The notes beneath the pieces were generated by a model that ran no database searches, was not told where the DNA came from, and saw only the letters and a program-made list of their open reading frames with translations. A stretch of 64,000 nucleotides of DNA from Nautilus pompilius. Taxonomy: Eukaryota; Mollusca; Cephalopoda; Nautilida; Nautilidae. The stretch is from positions 868,001 to 932,000 of the forward strand of contig JACATO010001426.1 of the NCBI GenBank assembly GCA_018389105.1. The letters run 5' to 3'. Below are positions 11,765 through 22,477 of the stretch, piece after piece; within the stretch, counting starts at the first letter, position 1; each line of letters starts with the position of its first letter. The position numbers were made by a program, and so were the translations under genes.

Positions 11765-14730
11765 TAAATTCGTAGTTAAGTATTATAGGCGCCTTTAATC
11801 TCTTAGCTTCTTCACAAAAATCTTTGGTATATTCTAATAGAACATTCTTGAAATCTGAAGTTTCTTATTTAAAACCAATGTTGTTAGGCTAAAAAACAGT
11901 GGTAAAATTCACTTTGTTTTCGTATTATTACACTGTTTCGGTAATATAATATCCAGGGTTAAAATACAGAAAAAATTAACTAATTAATTTTCCTTTTTTT
12001 CCAAATGACTAATTTACCTTTTTTACATTTTATTTGGAATAAATTGATTTTAACTTAGTGTGATATAAACAAATACAAGCATTGGGCGTTTTTCATTGTC
12101 CCAGATAATACTGGACAATTATGTACTAATTTTAGGTATAATGCACCGTTTTTTATCACAAAAATCTGTTGTTGTTTTTTTTCATATTACTCCTCCTCTC
12201 AGTTATTTTGGAAAAAAACACGTCAAAATAAAATATTTATAAATGTGAATGAAATTTAAATTTGGAAACTGGGAGATGAAAATCCGATCTTGAATAGTGC
12301 CCCCTTTAGACAGTCTTTGCTTCTTTCGAGACCTTTTAAATTCATATTTTTCGTAGATAAAATTAAAGTTATATTGATTAATCATCAAAATCCTAGGATA
12401 ATTATATCGTGGCTTAAGCATCTTGTAAAATTTTTCTACCAAATTCAAGTTTTCTATTAAAATGTTTGCTTATACGTCTTTCTTGAACTATGTTTCTGAA
12501 TATTCTTCTGCTTGCAGTTCTTAATAAAGCTTATGTAACTGCATCTCACCGCTATGGGTCCTAAATTAGCAATTGCTTTATTTTACATATAACCACTGAA
12601 CGTTTTTCCATCAACATGCTTTAAAAAATACCAAAATTTATTTTTACTCATTAAAGTATAAAATTAGTTTGTTTTTTTAATTCTTCAGATATTAGGTAGG
12701 AAACTATTAATCCTTTTAAGTAAATGTTATTTTGTTTCAGGTGAATTTTATTTTTAGGAAAACACTGCTATTGTTGCGTCTCCGTGCATACGGAAATGAA
12801 AAATACAGAATTATTTTTTATTTGTTATGTTACTTTGATCTAACCACCCGGCTAACGGAAAAATTCCCCAAAGACAAGATTTTACATTTCATTTCTAGTA
12901 ACGTTAATTTTTTTTAAAAAATACCACTATTAATTTTCTTATCTGTTAATGGAAAGCAGTATTTTCTTTAAAATTCCAAAAGTTTTTACTTTTTGGAGAT
13001 TTGTTGTTTGCGATTTCTAATATATATTTTCGGAGTTAATAAATATATCATAACATATTGTATCAATGTTTTTGATTGTTTATTATACTCATTTTCTTGA
13101 TTGTCACATTTAGCTCCGATTAATTCAGCTATTAGAAATGCATTATTTACGTTAGTATGTAAACTAATTGGATTTTAATAAGCAATAATCGAATGTTGAC
13201 TAAAGCATTATTCCCTATTTTAATTAACTATGTCTTTATTATAGCACCTGTTTTCGAATTTCAATTAACCCATATTATGCCAAACTTTGTTTCTACAAAC
13301 TACAGGATTTTTCTGAGAAATCAAAATCAAATATATATATGCATTTTTTACTTTTGTTTAGAAATTTTATCTGAACTGAATGCAGTTTTAATCGCCCCCT
13401 TAGTAATCCTTTTATAAAATAAGCAATTTCTTTGAATGTTTATTTACAATTTAAATACTGTTTTCTGCATCATTTGCCATTTTTAGTAATGTATTTACCT
13501 TAAAATAATAATGTTTTGGTAAATCAATAGTGCCTAAATAAATAATCAGTCCATTCCCTATAAATTATTTAAATCTAAAAGTGACACCAACATCGTTATT
13601 TATCTCATATTTATTAAATCCTAATATATGAATCTATGTTATTTTTAATGCTTAATCTGTTGCATCGTACATAACATCACTAGATATTAAACCAGATTGA
13701 TTAGCATTAACAAGAGAGTCTCACTTAATGATATCCTTTTCATGGCCTAATTTCATACTATTATTACGTAAAGTTAGTTTATAGCATTAAAATCAGTTGA
13801 GAGTAAATGTAGATTTACTAATTTATTATTATTCATATTTAAATTTTCAGTTATGATTGGTTCCGTCGAGTTTCAGATAGTTACTATTTGAAGTAAATTT
13901 ATAATCCGAATTTACCAGCTCACGTAGTTGCTCGTTTACCTCAGATATCGTTTAGCGTGATCTACCTCACCAAGAAAACACGTGGATACTTCGCCCAAAG
14001 ATGGTAGAACATGTTTTAAGATGTTCTATAAAGTTGGTAGAATAACAACAAGTTTCCAGATAACGTTTTACTTTTACCTTAATGTTACTTCATTTTATAC
14101 ATCTTTAGAAATTTCATCGGATTCGGTTGGAATGCTGTTTGTCGTGTTTACCTTTCGGTTGCTGATCAGATTGAATATAATTACTCTGGGAAATATTTAA
14201 AAGGTTAAACGTGCCCTGCTCTCTTATACGATTTACCTGTAATGTAATAGTTTTTAGGTTAAAACCTTGACTTTTATCAACTCTACTTTTATCGTCTTGT
14301 AACAAAAATTGGAGAAAACGATGCTAATAAATTTTATTCGATTCCTGTCATTTTCGTTCTTCGCCTCAATTAGCTTTTTCTTCCTCCATTAGCAGACTTA
14401 CTTTTTTAGTTCATTGTCATCAATTTGCTTTGTTTTCCTAGTTATTTACCTAGAATTTTAAACGGCGGTAATTTTCAATTTTGAAAAACCGTGCGTATTA
14501 TTCACATTCTAAAATATCGGTTTGTTCCAAGATATTCCAATTCAGAGAAGCACCCTTTCCTAGTTTGTTTAATCAGATGTGTGTGGTCCAATATACTGGA
14601 CTGCCCTCCTACGTCGTCATTCCACAACCTCCACGGAAACATAAACACTTGTTAGTATCTCTTCACGGACCATTCTTTAAGTAACAACATTTATAAAAGC
14701 GACTGTGCACTAATTTTACTATAAACGTTA
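11765..14730. other. Very AT-rich intergenic stretch
   Basis: Roughly three quarters A+T with no recognisable coding or repeat features. It directly precedes the duplicated DEG/ENaC unit. Confidence 0.6.
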
Positions 14731-14734
14731 ATAA

Positions 14735-15180
14735 ATGTACATTTTACACTATTATTTAGACTAAAGAATATAAGTTTAACAAAAGGAATACACAACTGAT
14801 TATTGAGGAAAAAAAGAGAAACGTCTAAACAATGCATCGGTCGTGTACAAAAGTTTTAATTGTATGAATTATTTAGAGTGATACAATACAATAGGCCATC
14901 AATGTAGCTCAGGTGAGGAAGACTGATCCTCTATTTTAATTTTTACCTGGTTTGGAATTTTGTAGCCTGGGTCATTTTAGAGATGAGAGTAATCACAATG
15001 TTCATATAAATATGTCAAGAGTGCAGCATACAGTATTTAGAATGCCAAAGTTAACATTAAAGTCTCATATTTTTTTAAAATAAATAATGCAACTTAGTAA
15101 ATAAGCAGTTTAATATATATATTTTAAGCGGCTTGAATTAGGAGATTTTACGAAAGTAACTATTCAATATGTCAGAAAAT
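14735..15180 (+). repeat. Upstream duplicated segment of the DEG/ENaC unit, copy 1
   Basis: Interrupted similarity, in the same order, to 18510-18910: shared words include TAAAGAATATAA, a GTAGCTCA segment, a TTTGTAG(C/T)CTGG segment and ATTT(T/C)ACGAAAG. It shows that the tandem duplication included about 900 bases of upstream DNA. It is much more diverged than the 3' block. Confidence 0.6.
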
Positions 15181-15500
15181 CGCTTTTTGCTTGTATGCTT
15201 TCTTGAAATAAGAGAGATCGTTTATTAATATTAATTCGCTTTCAGGACGAAACTAAACTGGATTTAACAATTGCCGTTAATTCATTAAATTTTTTTTCAA
15301 AATGATCGTTGCTTTCTGGTCCGTATTCACAATATTTAAAACGTTTCAGTATCTTTAGGAAATTCTACCTGAATATACTGTCATGCCAAACAGTTTAGAC
15401 GCCGTAAAAATGCGTCTGCAAATCAGATAAAGACAAAAGATCGCTTCAACGTTGATTATGCCCCCTATTATGTGAACGATTTACGAACTAAAGCTGCCAA

Positions 15501-15560
15501 GTGACGTATTCGTCCTATAACTATTCTTTTGTTCTTTGCGGAAGAGCGTTCATTAACTGC
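15501..15560 (+). promoter_or_regulatory. Putative core promoter of DEG/ENaC copy 1
   Basis: A block shared with copy 2 in the same order: GTGACGTAT (CRE-like, 15501), a weak TATA-like CCTATAAC (15514) and AGAGCGTTCATTA (15543-15555), which contains an initiator-like TCATT. It ends about 90 bases before the ATG. Conservation between the two diverged copies is the main support; the start of transcription is inferred. Confidence 0.45.
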
Positions 15561-15649
15561 GACTGATCTTTTTTTAAATATTACGTACACAAAACTGTTC
15601 GTCGTTTTAAATCCAACCTTAGTAACAGTGAATCATTCCTTCGCATAAA

Positions 15650-16996
15650 ATGTCTTTCATTAATAGTGTATACGGACCGAAAATTCATAGGCCACCGAAG
15701 AGAAAGAATTCAATTTTTTCCTTCTATATTCATGGCACTTCAGTTCACGGGATAAAAAACATTATAACTGAGAAGTATGCACCCATGAGAATAATGTGGG
15801 TTACGGTCGTCATCAGCTTGGCAATAGCTATGATCATAACTATGTATGAACAGTTCAAGGCGCTGTACTCCTATCCAACAACTACTACCTTAAGGATGGA
15901 GCTGAAAAACGAGTTAGACTTTCCGGCGGTCACAGTGTGTAATTTGAGTCCCTTCAAGATGAACGACTACAAATTTAAAAAATTACTTACATATTATCGT
16001 TCGCTGTTAGGGTTAGCTTATGCAAAAACCCATATAGACTGGGATGATCCGTTCTACAATAACACGGTGGACATTTTCTTGAAGTCTTCAAAGAAGAATC
16101 TGTTTGACTCTTGTTATTTTAATAGCAAAATGTGTACCATGACCCCTGTGTTAACTTTCACAGATGAAGGCCCTTGCTACACATTTAATTCAATACCAGC
16201 AAAGTCAAAAAAGAAAGTAAATGCTATAAAAACAAAAAGTAAGGGAACTAGCTCCGGATTAGACTACATTCTGAACATAGAGGACGATGGTGTGACCCCG
16301 AGCACGGACAACGCGGTCGGTGTAAAAGTTTATTTGCATAAATCAACCGAACCGCCATCAGATGAATACGGCTCGTTTTATGCTTCAAAAGGGTTTTTTA
16401 CAGTAGCCTCGATAAAAGCAAAGAAGATAATTTTATTAGGGTATCCTTACAAGTCGTTTGGAGATCAGTTCTGCGCTACTAAGAAATACAAACACAATCT
16501 AACATTCTGGGACTCGTACAGCGAGCGACGCTGCTTCCTGGAGTGTCGCACAAAATACATCTACGACCGTTGCAAATGCCGGTCTTACATCGATCGCGGC
16601 AAGTCCAGGTTGTGCACGCTGAAGGAGTATTACATGTGTTACTTCACACAGGCCAACACGTATCATCAGACATGCGACTGTCCTAAAACTTGCATCATTA
16701 ACAACTACGAAATCCGAATTTCTACAGCGTTCTTCCCATCCGATGGAAGCATCCAAGTTCATGCCTACAACGAAAGCATCATGAAAAATATTAAAAAGAA
16801 CTACTTGAAACTCAAAATCTACTATGAAGATCTAAGTTTGACCAAGGTGAAGCAGTTGCCGGTGCATAGAGTGGACATTGTAATGGGTAAATTAGGTGGC
16901 CATTTGAATCTTTTCCTGGGCACCAGTCTTCTTTCTATCATGGAAGTATTAGAGGCCACATGTATGACAGTTTACCATTTTTTTAAATCTTTTTAA
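15650..16996 (+). CDS. DEG/ENaC-family ion channel, tandem copy 1 (448 aa, intronless)
   Basis: Intact single-exon ORF for a plasma-membrane subunit of a trimeric amiloride-type sodium/cation channel. Seen in order: a short cytosolic N-terminus with the His-Gly gating motif (H33-G34), TM1 at about residues 47-66, the post-TM1 family signature FPAVTVCNLSPF (about 91-102), an ectodomain with 14 cysteines including the RCFLECR and CDCPKTC groups, and TM2 with selectivity-filter triplet G424-T-S426. The start ATG has adenines in front and follows a conserved promoter-like block. The length is at the short end for the family. Oddities: the usual Gly of the GLF motif before the filter is Asn (HLNLF), the filter is GTS where copy 2 has GAS, and the protein ends just after TM2 with almost no cytosolic tail. 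The ligand or stimulus (peptide, acid, mechanical) cannot be read from the sequence. The family call is secure; the subfamily is unknown. Confidence 0.95.
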   Translation: MSFINSVYGPKIHRPPKRKNSIFSFYIHGTSVHGIKNIITEKYAPMRIMWVTVVISLAIAMIITMYEQFKALYSYPTTTTLRMELKNELDFPAVTVCNLSPFKMNDYKFKKLLTYYRSLLGLAYAKTHIDWDDPFYNNTVDIFLKSSKKNLFDSCYFNSKMCTMTPVLTFTDEGPCYTFNSIPAKSKKKVNAIKTKSKGTSSGLDYILNIEDDGVTPSTDNAVGVKVYLHKSTEPPSDEYGSFYASKGFFTVASIKAKKIILLGYPYKSFGDQFCATKKYKHNLTFWDSYSERRCFLECRTKYIYDRCKCRSYIDRGKSRLCTLKEYYMCYFTQANTYHQTCDCPKTCIINNYEIRISTAFFPSDGSIQVHAYNESIMKNIKKNYLKLKIYYEDLSLTKVKQLPVHRVDIVMGKLGGHLNLFLGTSLLSIMEVLEATCMTVYHFFKSF

Positions 16997-17050
16997 AATA
17001 ATAGGTCAATTTTTTAATATAATCTTAGAAAATTCGAATCTATCTAGTTT

Positions 17051-18059
17051 GATTTCCTTATTACACACGTCGATATCGTTGTTAGTGATATTTACATCAT
17101 TCTAACTAAAAATTGGTATCTTTTAAAATTGCAATCTCATAATCAGTGTATTTCCTACATATATGCATTTTAATAGTATAAAGCCATCTTTACGTGCATA
17201 CCTGCATTGAAAAGTCATACTGCAAAGGAATTGCCAACATCCTACATATTTTTAAAATATTAAAATAAAATTTTCAACGGCTTAATTGCATTTATTGGTA
17301 GTTTATTCTTTTACTTCTCTCTATTTTTAAATATGAATAATAACAAGAAAACCATTTTGAAAATAAAAGCAAATATTTTCCATAGGATTTTCAGCATCAG
17401 TTTGCTAAACAATTGGTCACGTATTTTCCAGCATAAAGAAGATTTAATATAGACTCAGCGAATCGACCGTTATCTTATCAACTATTTTACACAGAATATG
17501 CGTAATTATGTAGTTGTTGTTGTTGTTGTTGTTGTCCACGTTATTCTATTGTGTTTTGCTTTAGTTTTAGATGCTGCACGTGCATTCGGCACGCGCCTTT
17601 AGTTACTTGTCACTTGAATGATGCATAACACACTGAAGCCGGCTGGAATTGTCGAGGAAGTTCGTCATTCGATGGCAAGCCGTCTGATGTTCCTGGTTTT
17701 GTTTTCCAGCTTCGTTCAGATTCCTGCAAAATGTATCCTGCAGCTGTCCATGCGACTATATGCACGATCTCCTGTGCTTCAGTCTATTGTTTATTTAGCA
17801 TTCTCAGCTGACATTATTATCATTATTATTATTATTGGTGCTTCAAACACCTTAATCTGACAAGAAAATGTTGTGATCAGATCTCCTCGGGTGGTTAACG
17901 CCAAGACGGTCTCTAAACTGTCGAGCTGTTTTACTCGTCCGACGCAGCATCGGTGAGTGGTTTGGTCTGTCTAAGATACCAATGCAAGTCCACGGCTGCG
18001 GAGAAGCGGATGGAGTTGAAGAGAGAGCTCTGTTCCGATATACGGGCAAGCCAACTATA
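17051..18059 (+). repeat. Near-identical 3' flanking block, copy 1 (1,009 bp)
   Basis: Begins 55 bases after the copy 1 stop codon and matches 22478-23486 at a constant net offset of 5,427 bases, with roughly ten differences by eye, several of them in GTT and ATT microsatellites. It contains a polyadenylation-type AATAAA at 17264 and another at 17362. The small ORF at 17618-17860 (80 codons, ending in a run of Ile encoded by the ATT microsatellite) has no family signature, and I do not call it a gene. Confidence 0.9.
17264..17269 (+). other. Candidate polyadenylation signal of DEG/ENaC copy 1
   Basis: AATAAA about 270 bases after the stop codon. A second AATAAA at 17362 is conserved in copy 2 and may be the shared functional site. 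No cleavage site can be confirmed from sequence alone. Confidence 0.4.
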
Positions 18060-18509
18060 GACGGTAACATGTCAGCGATGGAGACCTTGGCTCATCCTTG
18101 TTCTACGAAGCTTCCGTAAGTGAGAAATTAGCAGTGCGTGGCCGCAGTCGCCGAAGCTAGCCAAATTATTTGAAACAAAACCAAAATGAATTTCAAGCTC
18201 GAAAAATCAATTATTTAAAAAATATAATTATAATATCATGAAGTTGCGCAACTATTATTGCTAATCCGTATATGACGCATTATCTGCAGACTCGCTGTTT
18301 GACCATTAGCTACTGCTTAATGTATATCACACGCATAGCATAGAGTCAGAGTTCATAGATCAACTTCTTTACCTCTGACCTCTATCATTTAGGTTGTCTA
18401 GACCGTTGGTGTTTTGATAATTTGAAATGGTGAATCGTTCCACCCTACAGGAAAATATTCCTTAGGGCGTATGTTTCTTTAACAAAATATTAACTGTTCA
18501 TTTTTTTGC

Positions 18510-18910
18510 ATTATCACCTGGATTAAAGAATATAAATTCAACTTAAGAAATACTAATATAGTCAATTAAATACAAAAAAAAATGCCCAAACGGTGCATTA
18601 GTCACGATAGCAGTAAATTTTAAATTTATTATAATTATTTCGAGTGATAAAATAAATTTTGCTGCTACTTGTAGCTCAACTCAATGAAGTTGTTGTTGAC
18701 ATTTTTAAAAATCTTTTACTTGGCTTGAAACTTTGTAGTCTGGACTATTTCAGGTACGAAAGAAATCGCAATCGCCGAAGCTAATTGAACGTTTTCAAAA
18801 ATTTGCATAAATAACAAAGGTTAGTAAATAAACATTTTAATATACGCTTTATTCAAAATGATGTTTTAATGAGAGGATTTCACGAAAGAAGTCGCTCGAT
18901 GTGACAAGAA
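18510..18910 (+). repeat. Upstream duplicated segment of the DEG/ENaC unit, copy 2
   Basis: Counterpart of 14735-15180. Similarity to copy 1 breaks off near 18910-18950 and resumes near 20808, just before the promoter block, because about 1.8 kb carrying a pogo/Tigger fragment is present only here. Confidence 0.6.
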
Positions 18911-18959
18911 ATCACATGTTATTCGCTTTGTTCAGGTAAAGATCATTCAGTAATACAGA

Positions 18960-20800
18960 AGAACCCTCTTGATTAGAACCGCATGGGACTTCCTCACAGA
19001 CTATGACAGGATGGGAAGCAACAAAAAGTCAAGTGTAGTTCAGGCCAGTTTTTATTCGAGTATTGCTTAAATTTCATGCAACATCTTGAAAAGGTGAATG
19101 CAGTAGATAATTTTTAAATAAAAGAATGCTTACGTCTGGTGAGTTAAATGCAATGAATGTCTATGACTTTTTTTATTGGTGAAGAGCATAAGTCATTAGC
19201 CTCCGCACTTTTTCTTCCACTGCATAAAACTTATCAGCCGTTTCATTGCATTTTGACTCGATGAATGGACGCAAAACGCACAGTACAAAATCCATTTCTC
19301 CGATCTTGGGAATTTACAGTTCTTGTCACGTCTTCACTGACATCTTTTGCAGCATCTGTTCCAAAGTCTTTCAGGAAAATAAACAGTTTCTGTATCAGTA
19401 ATCTCGCGGTTAAAAATCAAGATCATCGTTCATTGGAACAAAAAAAAAAAAACCAAAAATTTTCTCGTAAAATGCGCAGATCTCTTCATCAAATCGATCA
19501 GCCTTTATCCGGGTTATCGTCCTCCTCACTTTGAAACCAAACTTCAGTTTCTACAGCGATTTCTGACGAAGTTACCGACCTTCAAGCTCACTGATCGCTT
19601 AGTAGTTTTTTTCTTGATCACAGAAACTAGCTTATGCAGTGAAATCTACAAGGAAAACCAGTTTTCAGAGGTATTGTAGCGGTGCTCGATGCCACGAATA
19701 ACGTCTTGGTCTGAAGGTCTGGATGATGGAAAGGATGTTACACGGTAAAAAATTTGACTCTGGAAGATTAAGAGCGACATGATGGCAAGTGGAATTATCA
19801 ATCAGAAATGACTTTCTTGCTCGTCTTGCTCCTCTTTTTTTTCCATTCAATTATCGCAGTCAGTTTTAGAAATTTGTTTTGTGTCGTATAAGCACCGGCG
19901 CCACTTTGATGATTAGTTGGAAAAAAATATTTCGCGTAAACTAAAAGGTTTCTGGCGTTTTTTTTTTTTTTTTTAAATTATGTTGCATATTTGATGAGAC
20001 AAGAGGCATCAATCGGAAACGCATTTGCATGGGTACCCTGCTAACGAACCAGGAATCGCTTAATCGGTCCGTGCACTAACAGGGAGTTGGTCACCACTGT
20101 CGGTCTGTTCGTCTCCGATTTTTGTCAACGAGGTCGGTGTCTCTCACCTTTTATCTGATGCTGCAAAGCCGGACCACGTCAGGTTCTTTCGCGACTTCTC
20201 CAGCTCAGGTTAGGTCTTTTGAAATTAACCTAACTCAAACATCGCTTCGTCAACATCGGCCGCCTCGCTTCCACTCTTCCGCTTCCTGTCCGGGGGGTCC
20301 CTTCAACACGTCCGCTTTTCGTTCCAAAATTTTTAGAAATCTGAGATTTTAACCCCGCGGTTCTCGAGTGCGGCCGGTGTATGAATCTCCACTCAAAGCA
20401 TCCGCTAACTCCCGCAAGTCACCGCGCTATTTCTGTTCCACCATCTTGTGAGAAAACCGGCTCGATAATCAGCCAGCACAAACAATGGAATTTAGTTAAA
20501 ACGGCGTTTTTTTGTGCTGACCCGAATATAAGCAAAAATTGAAAGTAAAACAAATTTTTTTAGAAATACATATGAAAAAAATAGGAAGACAATTATAATT
20601 GCATTAAAACTGAAATTGCTCATCGGTTGAAACGACCTGATTAACTGGGTTTAAACTAAAGTCAGATTGGTCTAAAAAATCTGCGTTAAATAAATATTTT
20701 TTTTTTTTTTAAAAAAGGAAACTTAGTAACTAATTTTAAAGACAGCAAAGGGAACGTTGATTTTTCCTTGGCGCATTTATGATTTTCCAAACATATTAGC
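18960..20800. other. Sequence present only upstream of DEG/ENaC copy 2
   Basis: About 1.8 kb with no counterpart upstream of copy 1. It includes the pogo/Tigger remnant on the minus strand and a GC-rich patch at 20030-20480 of unknown origin. It may consist of one decayed transposon plus later insertions. Confidence 0.55.
19640..19870 (-). mobile_element. pogo/Tigger-type DDE transposase remnant
   Basis: The minus strand encodes a stretch reading RKSFLIDNSTCHH and then NFLPCNILSIIQ. In the next frame it reads SDQDVIRGIEHRYN. This matches the pogo/Tigger catalytic core, where a leading LLLDN (second Asp) is followed about 30 residues later by the third Asp in a QPLDQGVIR-type motif. Here the spacing is about 29 codons with one frameshift. 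It lies inside the ~1.8 kb found upstream of DEG/ENaC copy 2 but not copy 1, so it probably inserted after the duplication. The HTH and CENP-B-like N-terminal parts are not recognisable, and I found no ends. Non-functional. Confidence 0.6.
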
Positions 20801-20914
20801 GCACGAGACAAAAATACTTCCATTTCACCTTTGATGCCACTATGAGTGATACATACATGTCACCATAACCTTTAAGGTGTAGACTAAAGGGACAAACATT
20901 GCGGTTAACACGTA

Positions 20915-20980
20915 GTGACGTATCTATATGTCGTATAAAACTGCTCGTCTGTTGTTAGGGAAAGAGCGTTCATTAGCTGC
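20915..20980 (+). promoter_or_regulatory. Putative core promoter of DEG/ENaC copy 2
   Basis: Matches the copy 1 block: GTGACGTAT at 20915, a better TATA box (TATAAAA, 20934-20940) and AGAGCGTTCATTA at 20963-20975. The spacing from TATA to the initiator-like TCATT is a little longer than the usual 30 bases. The predicted 5' leader is about 100 nt. The TATA box is stronger than in copy 1, so expression levels could differ. Confidence 0.5.
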
Positions 20981-21072
20981 GATAATTTTCAAACCACGTA
21001 CGAAAGACGGTTGAATGTTCCGATCCGAATACAATCTAAGAAACAAAAAGGCAAAGTCTTTCTTCTTTAAAG

Positions 21073-22458
21073 ATGTCCATATACAATCTGAGAAAGACAT
21101 CCGAGGACAAGCCTTCACTTTTCCTTTACGCCTTGGATGGAACCTCACTTCACGGTATAAGCAAGATACAGACTGCAAATCATATTCCCCTGAAATTAAT
21201 GTGGGTTGCGGTCGTCATCAGCATGGCAATAGCTATGATCATAACTATGTATGAACAGTTCAAGGCGCTGTACTCCTATCCAACAACTACTACCTTCAGC
21301 GTGGAGCTGAAAAACGAGTTAGACTTTCCGGCGGTCACAGTGTGTAATTTGAGTCCCTTCAAGATGAACGACTACAAATTTAAAAAATTACTTACATATT
21401 ATCGTTCGCTGTTAGGGTTTTATGCAAAATCCCAAATAGACTGGGATGATCCGTTCTACAATAACACAGTGGACATTTTCTTGAAGTCTTCCAAGGAGAA
21501 TCTGTTTGACTCTTGTCGTTTTAATAGCAAAATATGTACCATGACCCCTGTGTTAACTTTCACAGATGAAGGCCCTTGCTACACGTTTAATTCAGCATTA
21601 ACAAACTCGAAAAAGAAAGTAAATGTTCTAAAAACAAAAAAGAAGGGAAGTACTTCCGGGTTCGACTACATTCTGAACATAGAACACGACGATGTGACCC
21701 CGAGCACGGACAACGCGGTCGGTGTAAAAGTTTATTTGCATAAATCAACCGAAATCCCCTCAGACGAATACGGCTCGTTTTATGCTTCACAAGGTTTCCT
21801 TACAGTTGCCACCATTACCGCTAAAAATATTAAATTACTAAAGTATCCTTACAAGTCGTTTGGCAATCAGTTCTGCATCGGTGAAAATTACCAGCACCAT
21901 CTGAAATTCTGGGACTCGTACAGCGAGCGGCGCTGTTTCATGGAGTGTCGCACGGAATACATCTACAAACGTTGCAACTGCCGGTCTTACGTCGATCGCG
22001 GCAAGTCCAGGTTGTGCACGCTGAAGGAGTATTACAGCTGCTACATTCATCTGGTTTCCGAATTCCCGAGGTCGTGCAGCTGTCCGAAAGAGTGTGTTAT
22101 TAGCAGCTACGACATTCGAATCTCCACCGCTTACTATCCGTCTGATGGAAATATCCACCTTCAAACCTACAACGAGAGCATCATTCAAAATATCAGAAAG
22201 AACTACCTGCAAATCAAAATATTCTACGATAGCCTTAGTGTGACCACTGTGAGTCAGATGCCGCTCTATGTAGTGGACAACGTGCTGGGAAAATTAGGTG
22301 GCCAATTGGGCCTTTTTCTAGGAGCCAGTCTCTTCTCTATCGCGGAGCTTCTAGAAGCCGTATGTTTGATGATTTTTCATTTCTTTAAAAACATATTATA
22401 CATTAAAAAAAGGGACGCAGAAATCTTGAAGGCGAAACGACGTAGTACATTAATATGA
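21073..22458 (+). CDS. DEG/ENaC-family ion channel, tandem copy 2 (461 aa, intronless)
   Basis: Second intact single-exon channel subunit, 4.1 kb downstream of copy 1 and in the same orientation. It shows the gating HG motif (H27-G28), TM1 at about residues 41-60, the signature FPAVTVCNLSPF, the same 14 ectodomain cysteines, a small Gly (G406) at the position that looks like the degenerin residue, and a canonical pore GGQLGLFLGAS with filter G417-A-S419. Unlike copy 1 it has a basic C-terminal tail of about 20 residues (KKRDAEILKAKRRSTLI). Against copy 1, the N-terminal 40 residues and the C-terminal third differ strongly, while the TM1-to-palm region is nearly identical. An upstream ORF in another frame begins at 21015 and overlaps the start, but it lacks family motifs, so I take the ATG at 21073. 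It may assemble with copy 1, which is inference only. Confidence 0.95.
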   Translation: MSIYNLRKTSEDKPSLFLYALDGTSLHGISKIQTANHIPLKLMWVAVVISMAIAMIITMYEQFKALYSYPTTTTFSVELKNELDFPAVTVCNLSPFKMNDYKFKKLLTYYRSLLGFYAKSQIDWDDPFYNNTVDIFLKSSKENLFDSCRFNSKICTMTPVLTFTDEGPCYTFNSALTNSKKKVNVLKTKKKGSTSGFDYILNIEHDDVTPSTDNAVGVKVYLHKSTEIPSDEYGSFYASQGFLTVATITAKNIKLLKYPYKSFGNQFCIGENYQHHLKFWDSYSERRCFMECRTEYIYKRCNCRSYVDRGKSRLCTLKEYYSCYIHLVSEFPRSCSCPKECVISSYDIRISTAYYPSDGNIHLQTYNESIIQNIRKNYLQIKIFYDSLSVTTVSQMPLYVVDNVLGKLGGQLGLFLGASLFSIAELLEAVCLMIFHFFKNILYIKKRDAEILKAKRRSTLI

Positions 22459-22477
22459 ACAAATCCTTATTCTTATT

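Noticed and set aside
17618-17860. Small ORF conserved in both 3' blocks (also 23049-23285)
   Set aside because: Conservation is explained by the near-identity of the whole block. The end is a microsatellite-coded Ile run and no motif is present.
21838-22212. 124-codon minus-strand ORF inside channel copy 2, and a similar one at 16499-16762 in copy 1
   Set aside because: Antisense shadows of the DEG/ENaC coding regions. They are kept open by the coding bias of the real gene.
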